A stretch of DNA of 64,000 nt from Rickettsia endosymbiont of Cantharis rufa (GTDB lineage Bacteria > Pseudomonadota > Alphaproteobacteria > Rickettsiales > Rickettsiaceae): positions 124,001-188,000 of the forward strand of contig NZ_OZ032150.1 in assembly GCF_964026445.1 (NCBI RefSeq), in the 5' to 3' direction. Below the pieces are notes generated by a model. It did no database searches and had not been told where the DNA came from. It saw only the letters and a list, made by a program, of their open reading frames with translations. A program made the translations under genes and the position numbers. The first letter of the stretch is position 1; each line of letters opens with the position of its first letter. Positions 57,686 through 64,000 of the stretch are shown one piece after another.

Positions 57686-60322
57686 ATGTCAAAAGTGCAT
57701 AATTCAGAATATATTAAAGAGTTATCAATCGATAATACTTCATACAAAATTTACGATATAAATAAAGCGGCAAGCGATACCGAACTTCCCTTAAAAAAGT
57801 TACCGTATAGTTTAAGAGTGTTGTTCGAGAATGTATTACGCTCCGATGGTTCAAAACAAAACTTACTTGTATTTAAAGAATGGCTGAAAACTAAAAAATC
57901 TGATGCGGAAATAGATTTTATGCCGGCAAGAGTTTTGATGCAGGATTTTACCGGTGTGCCTGCTATTGTAGATTTGGCAGCTATGCGTGATGCGATGAAG
58001 AAAATAGGAGGCGATCCGCTAAAAATTAATCCGCTTATTCCTGTTGATTTGGTAATAGATCATTCTGTAAGCGTTGATTCTTACGCAGCTAAGGACTCAT
58101 TCGATAAAAATGTTCAAATGGAAATGAAGCGTAATATAGAGCGTTATCAGTTTCTTAAATGGGGGCAGCAAGCATTTAATAATTTTAAAGTAGTTCCGCC
58201 CGGTACGGGCATTTGCCACCAGGTAAATTTAGAGTATTTAGCAAAAGTCGTGTGGCATAAAGACGGCACCCTTTATCCTGATAGTTTAGTTGGAACAGAT
58301 AGCCATACAACTATGGTAAACGGGTTATCGGTACTTGGTTGGGGAGTCGGCGGAATAGAGGCTGAAGCTGCAATGCTTGGACAGCCTCTTACTATGATTC
58401 TACCGGAAGTAATTGGGGTAAAACTAACAGGAAAATTAACAGGCATAGCTACTGCAACTGATTTAGTTTTGACCGTTACTGAGATGTTACGAAAAAAGAA
58501 AGTAGTAGGTAAATTTATTGAGTTTTTCGGTGAGGGGCTTAAAAACCTAACGATTGCCGATCGTGCTACTATTTCTAATATGTCGCCTGAATACGGCGCT
58601 ACTTGCGGCTTTTTTCCAATTGATCAAGAAACTATAAAATATCTAGAACTAACAGGAAGAGAAAAAACGCAAATCAAATTAGTGGAAGAGTATGCTAAAA
58701 TACAAAATCTTTGGTATGATTTTGAACATGCGGCAGAGTATACCGAGGTTTTAGAGCTAGATTTATCGAAAGTACAAAGTTCTTTAGCCGGTCCAAGACG
58801 TCCGCAAGATAGGGTGAATTTAAACGATGTGGCAAATAATTTTAAACAAGAATTACCGAATTTTGCTACAGAAAATAATGATATTGATAAAAAATATACC
58901 GTAGCAAACCAGAATTATGAAATCGGTAATGGTGATGTGGTAATTGCAGCGATTACCAGCTGTACTAATACTTCTAATCCCACTGTCATGATAGGCGCGG
59001 CACTTCTTGCCAAAAAAGCAATAGAACACGGATTAACGGTAAAGCCTTGGGCTAAAACTTCTCTTGCTCCTGGCTCAAAAGTCGTAACGGAATATTTGAA
59101 GCTTAGCGGTCTTGATAAATATTTAGATGAATTAGGGTTTAACTTAGTAGGTTATGGCTGCACTACTTGTATAGGTAATTCCGGTCCTTTAAATCCGGAG
59201 ATAGAGGAAACTATTAATAAAAATGGGCTGGTTGTTGGTTCTGTTTTATCGGGTAATAGGAATTTTGAAGGAAGAATTAATCCGCTTACCAAAGCAAGCT
59301 ATCTCGGCTCGCCTATTTTAGTCGTAGCATATGCACTTAGCGGTACTCTTAATATTGATTTAAGTAGTCAACCAATAGGAAAAAATATTTATTTAACAGA
59401 TATTTGGCCAAGTAAAGAAGAGATAGATAACGTTATTGTAAATTCAATTAATTCCTCTATGTTTATAGAAAAATATTCCGGTATATTTAGCGGAACAAAA
59501 GAGTGGCAAAGTCTAGAGGTGACGTGTAGTTCTACTTATAACTGGAATAAGAATAGTACCTATATTAATAATCCGCCTTATTTTGAAAATATGGGCAGCA
59601 AGAATAATATAAAAGATATAAAATCTGCAAGAATTCTAGCAATCTTCGGTGATTCTATTACTACCGACCATATTTCGCCGGCAGGAAGTATTAGCAAAAC
59701 TAGCCCTGCTGCTAAATATTTAACAGACCATCATATAGGGTCTTTTGATTTTAATTCTTACGGGTCGCGTAGAGGTAATCATGAAGTAATGATGCGTGGC
59801 ACGTTTGCTAATATTCGTATAAAAAATGAGATGTGCAAGGGTGTAGAAGGTGGTTTTACCGTAAACCAGTTAAGTGGTATACAGCAAACTATTTACGATG
59901 CAGCTATGGATTATAAAGCTAATGATGTACCGGTAGTAATTTTTGCCGGTAAAGAATACGGTAGCGGTTCATCAAGAGACTGGGCAGCAAAAGGTCCACA
60001 GTTGCTTGGCGTAAAGGCAGTAATTGCCGAAAGTTTTGAGCGAATACATCGTTCAAATTTGGTAGGTATGGGAGTGATACCTCTGACTTTTACACAAAAT
60101 ATGTCTAGGTTAGATTTAAAGATAGATGGATCGGAGTCTATTGATATTATAGGCTTAAATGAACAAATAAAGCCTTATAGCCTTGTTAAATGCATGATAA
60201 AAAAACAAAACGGTGAAACAAGGACAATCGATTTAATATTGCAAATATTTACGGATAATGAGATAAATTATATAAAGCACGGCAGTATTATGAATTTTGT
60301 GGTAGAGAGTTTGAAGGGGTAG
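57686..60322 (+). CDS. acnA: Aconitate hydratase A
   Basis: 878 residues: VLMQDFTGVPAIVDLAAMRD, GTDSHTTMVNGLSVLGWGVG, and the [4Fe-4S] ligands Cys426 (ITSCTNTSNP), Cys492 and Cys495 (YGCTTCIGNSG). The C-terminal swivel domain has GDSITTDHISPAG and KEYGSGSSRDWAAKGP. It isomerises citrate and isocitrate in the TCA cycle. IRP1/AcnA-type, normal length, intact. Confidence 0.98.
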   Translation: MSKVHNSEYIKELSIDNTSYKIYDINKAASDTELPLKKLPYSLRVLFENVLRSDGSKQNLLVFKEWLKTKKSDAEIDFMPARVLMQDFTGVPAIVDLAAMRDAMKKIGGDPLKINPLIPVDLVIDHSVSVDSYAAKDSFDKNVQMEMKRNIERYQFLKWGQQAFNNFKVVPPGTGICHQVNLEYLAKVVWHKDGTLYPDSLVGTDSHTTMVNGLSVLGWGVGGIEAEAAMLGQPLTMILPEVIGVKLTGKLTGIATATDLVLTVTEMLRKKKVVGKFIEFFGEGLKNLTIADRATISNMSPEYGATCGFFPIDQETIKYLELTGREKTQIKLVEEYAKIQNLWYDFEHAAEYTEVLELDLSKVQSSLAGPRRPQDRVNLNDVANNFKQELPNFATENNDIDKKYTVANQNYEIGNGDVVIAAITSCTNTSNPTVMIGAALLAKKAIEHGLTVKPWAKTSLAPGSKVVTEYLKLSGLDKYLDELGFNLVGYGCTTCIGNSGPLNPEIEETINKNGLVVGSVLSGNRNFEGRINPLTKASYLGSPILVVAYALSGTLNIDLSSQPIGKNIYLTDIWPSKEEIDNVIVNSINSSMFIEKYSGIFSGTKEWQSLEVTCSSTYNWNKNSTYINNPPYFENMGSKNNIKDIKSARILAIFGDSITTDHISPAGSISKTSPAAKYLTDHHIGSFDFNSYGSRRGNHEVMMRGTFANIRIKNEMCKGVEGGFTVNQLSGIQQTIYDAAMDYKANDVPVVIFAGKEYGSGSSRDWAAKGPQLLGVKAVIAESFERIHRSNLVGMGVIPLTFTQNMSRLDLKIDGSESIDIIGLNEQIKPYSLVKCMIKKQNGETRTIDLILQIFTDNEINYIKHGSIMNFVVESLKG

Positions 60323-60347
60323 GGGCAATTGTTACATGGGTCGTTTA

Positions 60348-60465
60348 TGTCATTCCTGCGAAAGCAGGAATCCAGGAAAAAAAGTATAAACACAGCAAAT
60401 TTTTGAAATTAAAAGCTCGATTTATCCCGCTTTATGTTGGATTCCTGCTTTCGCAGGAATGGCAT
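60348..60465. repeat. Palindromic element, TGTCATTCC type
   Basis: TGTCATTCCTGCGAAAGCAG to CTTTCGCAGGAATGGCAT with AAATTAAAAGCTCGATTTAT in the middle. A degraded extra arm (GGGAACGACATAAA) follows to about 60501. Downstream of acnA. Confidence 0.87.
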
Positions 60466-60517
60466 CCAACACTTTTCTCGAGCCACACGGGAACGACATA
60501 AAGAGGTAAATAAAAAT

Positions 60518-60874
60518 ATGGATAAACATCTTAAAGAATATACCGAGAGCGGTAAGAAAAACTTAATTGTAGTATATATACTATATCTATGCGGGGTAGT
60601 AGCTCCAATATTACCGTTAATCGGGGTATTTTTTGCATATCTTAACAAAGATAAAGGTAATAATTTTGCTACTAGCCATTACGTGTTTTTATTCCGCACT
60701 TTTTGCCTTGGGGTACTTGGGTGGATTGTATGTTTTATATTTACGTTTATCGTGATTGGAGTAGTGCTATACTTTGTACTGGCCATTTGGTATGTACTAC
60801 GTGTTGCTATCGGTTTTAAATATATGATAGAGGATGGGGCATACCCAAATCCTATGACTTATTGGATTAAATAG
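60518..60874 (+). CDS. Small integral membrane protein (DUF4870-like)
   Basis: 118 residues from ATG 60518 with AAGAGG 11 nt upstream. About three hydrophobic helices: LIVVYILYLCGVVAPILPLI, FRTFCLGVLGWIVCFIFTFI and IGVVLYFVLAIWYVLRVAIG, with a Tyr/Asn/Pro-rich end (GAYPNPMTYWIK). The layout matches DUF4870-type proteins of unknown role. It ends 2 nt before nuoG, so it is likely co-transcribed with complex I genes. A longer frame from 60434 reads through the repeat and is rejected. Confidence 0.8.
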   Translation: MDKHLKEYTESGKKNLIVVYILYLCGVVAPILPLIGVFFAYLNKDKGNNFATSHYVFLFRTFCLGVLGWIVCFIFTFIVIGVVLYFVLAIWYVLRVAIGFKYMIEDGAYPNPMTYWIK

Positions 60875-60876
60875 AA

Positions 60877-62892
60877 ATGATAAAACTTACGATAGATGGC
60901 TCCGAAATAGAAGTATCTGACGGTACTACAGTTTATCAAGCCTGCACACAAGCGGGGAAAGAAATCCCACATTTTTGTTATCATGAACGATTGAAAATCG
61001 CCGGCAATTGTCGTATGTGCTTGGTTGAAATGAAAAAATCGCCAAAGCCCATAGCTTCTTGTGCAATGCCTGCCGGCAATGGTATGGTTATTCATACCGA
61101 TACACCTATGGTAAAAAAAGCACGTGAAGGAGTGATGGAGTTTTTGCTGATCAATCATCCCCTAGACTGTCCTATTTGTGACCAAGGTGGGGAGTGTGAC
61201 CTGCAAGACCAAGCTTTTAGATATGGTAAGGGTACTAATAGATTTCATGAAAATAAGAGATCTATTAAAGATAAATATATGGGACCGCTGATTAAAACAG
61301 CGATGACTAGATGTATACAATGCACAAGATGTATTAGGTTTGCCAACGATATAGCGGGAATAGAAGAAATGGGAGCTATTCATCGAGGCGAGCATATGGA
61401 GGTAACTTCTTATTTAGAGCAAACGCTCGATTCTGAAATTTCTGGTAATATGATTGATATTTGTCCCGTCGGTGCTCTCAACTCTAAACCATACGCCTTT
61501 AAGGCTCGTAAATGGGAGTTGAAGCATACCGCTAGTATTGGCGTGCACGATGCGGAAGGATCTAATATTCGTATTGATAGTAGAGATGATGAGGTAATGA
61601 GAATACTACCTCGTGTTAATGAAGAAATAAATGAGGAGTGGCTTTCTGATAAAAACCGTTTTAGTTATGACGGTTTGAAATATCAGCGTTTAGATCATCC
61701 TTATGTTAGAAAAAATGGTAAGTTGGTAGAAGTTAGCTGGAGTGAAGCTTTAAAGATGATAGCGGATAAAATTAAATCTATTAATCCTAAACAAATTGCC
61801 GCTATTGCCGGCTCTCTTACGTCTGTTGAAACAATGTTTATGCTGAAAACATTATTGCAAAAGATTGGCTCTAATAATTATAGTGTTAATCAGTTTAACT
61901 ATAAAATAGATACAAGCGAGCGAGGAAACTACTTATTTAATACAACGATAGCAGGCATAGAAAAAGCTGATTTATGTTTATTAATCGGAGCAAATCCAAG
62001 GCAGATAGCTCCGGTATTAAATAGCCGAATAGGTATGCGAGTACGTGCCGGCTCATTAAAAGTAGCAAGGATAGGTGAAGGGCATAATCAAACTTATAGA
62101 ATTCAGGATTTAGGAAGCAGTCCCAAAATAATTGAGGAGCTAGTCATTGGTACTCATGAGTTTACGAAAGTCTTAAAAGCAGCAAAATATCCGATGATTA
62201 TAGTGGGTGATGGCGTACATGCAAGAGATGACGGATATGCTATATTGTCGCTTATTCATCAAATAGTAGCTGAATATAATATTATGCGTGATGATTGGAA
62301 AGGTTTTAATATATTGCATAATCACGCTTCTATAGTTGGTGGGCTTGATAGCGGTTTTAATAATTCCATTAAGCTCGAAGAGTTGGAATTCGCTTACTTG
62401 CTTGGAGCGGACACCGTCCCGTTTGATAAGCTGAAATCGGCTTTTATAGTATATCAAGGACATCACGGGGACGTAGGTGCTGCGAGTGCTGACGTAATTT
62501 TACCTTCAGCATCTTATACCGAGCAGAGCGGAATTTATGTCAATTTAGAGGGTAGACCACAAATAGCAGAAAAAGCCGTAGCACCTGTGGGCGTAGCTAA
62601 GGAAGATATAAAAATTATAAAAGAGCTAGCAGGTTTCCTAAAAATAGATATTGGAATAGGTAATTTGCAAGAAATACGTACTAAGCTTGCTAAAGAATAT
62701 AAGGTGTTTGCAAATATCAATAAAATTATAGAGAATAAATTTACTAAATTCAGCTCTAAAGATAAATTATCAAAAGAGTCTATAATTGCAGAACCTATTA
62801 ATTATTACATGACTGACGTAATTAGTAAAAATTCGGTAACTATGGCTAAGTGCGTGGAGACTAAGCAGAATCGAAATGAGGAGGCAGCATAA
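60877..62892 (+). CDS. nuoG: NADH-quinone oxidoreductase subunit G
   Basis: 671 residues: N-terminal 2Fe-2S domain (HFCYHERLKIAGNCRMCLVE), the Hx3CxxC cluster (HPLDCPICDQGGECDLQDQA), 4Fe-4S sites TRCIQCTRCIRFANDIAG and ICPVGALNSKPYAFKARKWE, then the molybdopterin-like domain ending in DVILPSASYTEQSGIYVNLE. It carries iron-sulfur clusters of the peripheral arm of complex I. Followed by nuoH across a palindromic element. Length matches the alphaproteobacterial/mitochondrial 75-kDa form. Confidence 0.97.
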   Translation: MIKLTIDGSEIEVSDGTTVYQACTQAGKEIPHFCYHERLKIAGNCRMCLVEMKKSPKPIASCAMPAGNGMVIHTDTPMVKKAREGVMEFLLINHPLDCPICDQGGECDLQDQAFRYGKGTNRFHENKRSIKDKYMGPLIKTAMTRCIQCTRCIRFANDIAGIEEMGAIHRGEHMEVTSYLEQTLDSEISGNMIDICPVGALNSKPYAFKARKWELKHTASIGVHDAEGSNIRIDSRDDEVMRILPRVNEEINEEWLSDKNRFSYDGLKYQRLDHPYVRKNGKLVEVSWSEALKMIADKIKSINPKQIAAIAGSLTSVETMFMLKTLLQKIGSNNYSVNQFNYKIDTSERGNYLFNTTIAGIEKADLCLLIGANPRQIAPVLNSRIGMRVRAGSLKVARIGEGHNQTYRIQDLGSSPKIIEELVIGTHEFTKVLKAAKYPMIIVGDGVHARDDGYAILSLIHQIVAEYNIMRDDWKGFNILHNHASIVGGLDSGFNNSIKLEELEFAYLLGADTVPFDKLKSAFIVYQGHHGDVGAASADVILPSASYTEQSGIYVNLEGRPQIAEKAVAPVGVAKEDIKIIKELAGFLKIDIGIGNLQEIRTKLAKEYKVFANINKIIENKFTKFSSKDKLSKESIIAEPINYYMTDVISKNSVTMAKCVETKQNRNEEAA

Positions 62893-62901
62893 TGAAAAAC
62901 A

Positions 62902-62998
62902 TGTCATTCCTGCCCCTGATGACATTCCCGCGAAAGCGGGAATCCAGTTCTTTTTTTGTAAATTATTTTCTGGATTCTCGCTTTCGCGGGAATGACAT
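62902..62998. repeat. Palindromic element, TGTCATTCC type, nuoG-nuoH
   Basis: TGTCATTCCTGCCCC is an interrupted first arm; TGACATTCCCGCGAAAGCGG then pairs with CGCTTTCGCGGGAATGACA. It sits in the 121-bp gap between two complex I genes. Confidence 0.87.
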
Positions 62999-63013
62999 AA
63001 TAAGAGTACAATC

Positions 63014-64000
63014 ATGCTAGGACTCTTTTTTGAATATATTTTTCCGCTTATTATAATCGCTTTAAAGGTGGTGGTAATCACTATCCCTTTAATTTTATGC
63101 GTTGCGTATTTAACATATGCAGAGCGTCGTGTTATTGGATTAATGCAGCTTCGACGAGGGCCTAACGTTGTCGGTCCGTTTGGGCTTTTGCAGCCTATTG
63201 CCGATGCGGTTAAGCTCTTATTCAAAGAGCCGATTATTCCAACTAATTCCGATAAAATATTATTTATTCTAGCACCGATGATAACTTTTATATTAAGTTT
63301 AATTGGTTGGGCAGCGATACCTTTTGCAAAGGGCGTAGTTCTTGCAGACATTAATGTCGGTGTTTTATATATTCTTGCTATATCTTCATTAAGCGTTTAC
63401 GGCATTATTATTGCCGGCTGGGCTAGTAATTCAAAATATGCTTTTTTAGGAGCTATACGCTCGTCTGCTCAAATGATTTCTTATGAAGTATCGATGGGGC
63501 TGGTTATTATTACCGTGTTACTTACTACCGGTACTCTCAATTTAAGTGGGATTATTGAAGCACAAAGAATAATGCCGTGGTGGATTGATTTAATGCTACT
63601 ACCTATGGGCGTCGTGTTTTTCATCTCGGTGCTTGCCGAAACAAATAGATTACCTTTTGATTTACCTGAAGCAGAATCGGAGCTAGTTGCCGGTTATAAT
63701 GTTGAATATTCCTCTATGGGATTTGCTTTATTTTTCCTAGGTGAATATGCTAATATGATACTTGTTAGTGCAATGACTACGACTTTCTTTTTAGGAGGTT
63801 ACCTGTCGCCGTTTAATATATCGTGGTTAGATTGTATCCCAGGGTTCTTTTGGTTTGTATTTAAGGTCGGATTCCTATTATTCTGCTTTTTGTGGATTAG
63901 GGCGACCCTGCCGAGATATCGCTATGACCAATTAATGCGTTTGGGATGGAAAGTATTTTTACCTCTGACTTTATTTTGGGTGGTGTTAGTATCAAGCGTG
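63014..64000 (+). CDS. nuoH: NADH-quinone oxidoreductase subunit H (partial, continues past the window)
   Basis: Open frame from ATG 63014 to the window end, 329 codons without a stop. [44 protein letters not shown]-type loop, [40 protein letters not shown] and [10 protein letters not shown] are the conserved blocks of complex I ND1/NuoH, eight membrane helices at the quinone entry site. Only a few C-terminal residues are outside. Directly downstream of nuoG. Confidence 0.97.
   Translation, partial: MLGLFFEYIFPLIIIALKVVVITIPLILCVAYLTYAERRVIGLMQLRRGPNVVGPFGLLQPIADAVKLLFKEPIIPTNSDKILFILAPMITFILSLIGWAAIPFAKGVVLADINVGVLYILAISSLSVYGIIIAGWASNSKYAFLGAIRSSAQMISYEVSMGLVIITVLLTTGTLNLSGIIEAQRIMPWWIDLMLLPMGVVFFISVLAETNRLPFDLPEAESELVAGYNVEYSSMGFALFFLGEYANMILVSAMTTTFFLGGYLSPFNISWLDCIPGFFWFVFKVGFLLFCFLWIRATLPRYRYDQLMRLGWKVFLPLTLFWVVLVSSV

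Overview
The window is AT-rich and carries compact housekeeping genes of alphaproteobacterial type: a macromolecular-synthesis pair (dnaG-rpoD without rpsU), an F1 ATP synthase cluster, nuoG-nuoH, split pntA, glyQS, hemF, and an APRc-like retropepsin. Between and within these genes are many Rickettsia-type palindromic elements, together with pseudogenes and IS-driven breakage. I read it as the chromosome of a Rickettsia, most likely a spotted-fever-group or symbiotic lineage undergoing IS proliferation. The genus is well supported; the species is not determined.

Layout. 1-3.3 kb: rpsP (partial), rpmG, and a mutL gene of which only the two ends survive around a nested IS3/IS1 scar, plus a CHCC zinc-finger gene overlapping mutL. 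3.4-9 kb: 3-hydroxybutyrate dehydrogenase, an intact IS3 copy, a beheaded serine beta-lactamase-like gene, the retropepsin, ebfC and dnaX. 9-20.7 kb: SRP RNA, a lolA-like gene, pntA parts 1 and 2, a small lipoprotein gene, greA, a CTP-transferase-like membrane kinase gene, dnaG, rpoD, truA and a decayed TPR gene. 21-33.3 kb: alaS, an uncharacterised three-gene cluster resembling a pilus or type II secretion inner-membrane platform, a broken MFS gene running in frame into queH, glyQ-glyS and tsaC. 33.3-40 kb: two IS scar regions flanking proP-hemF, with remnants of dinD, an AAA ATPase and a membrane protein. 40.2-50 kb: miaB, PBP1A, a broken class D beta-lactamase, photolyase, an uncharacterised membrane-anchored protein, dps and lpdA. 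50-64 kb: an acyltransferase split by an intact IS3, atpHAGDC, acnA, a small membrane protein, nuoG and nuoH (runs off the end).

Two mobile elements dominate the rearrangements: a 1,236-bp IS3-family element and an 831-bp IS1-family element. All copies share the same disabling mutations, yet they are nearly identical to each other. Most junctions lack target duplications, and the two halves of one nested insertion lie about 33 kb apart, so homologous recombination between copies has probably reshaped this chromosome. Energy metabolism, tRNA charging, transcription and replication genes are intact; mismatch repair (mutL), beta-lactamases, dinD, a transporter and an acyltransferase are lost. 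No tRNA gene, CRISPR array or prophage was seen.
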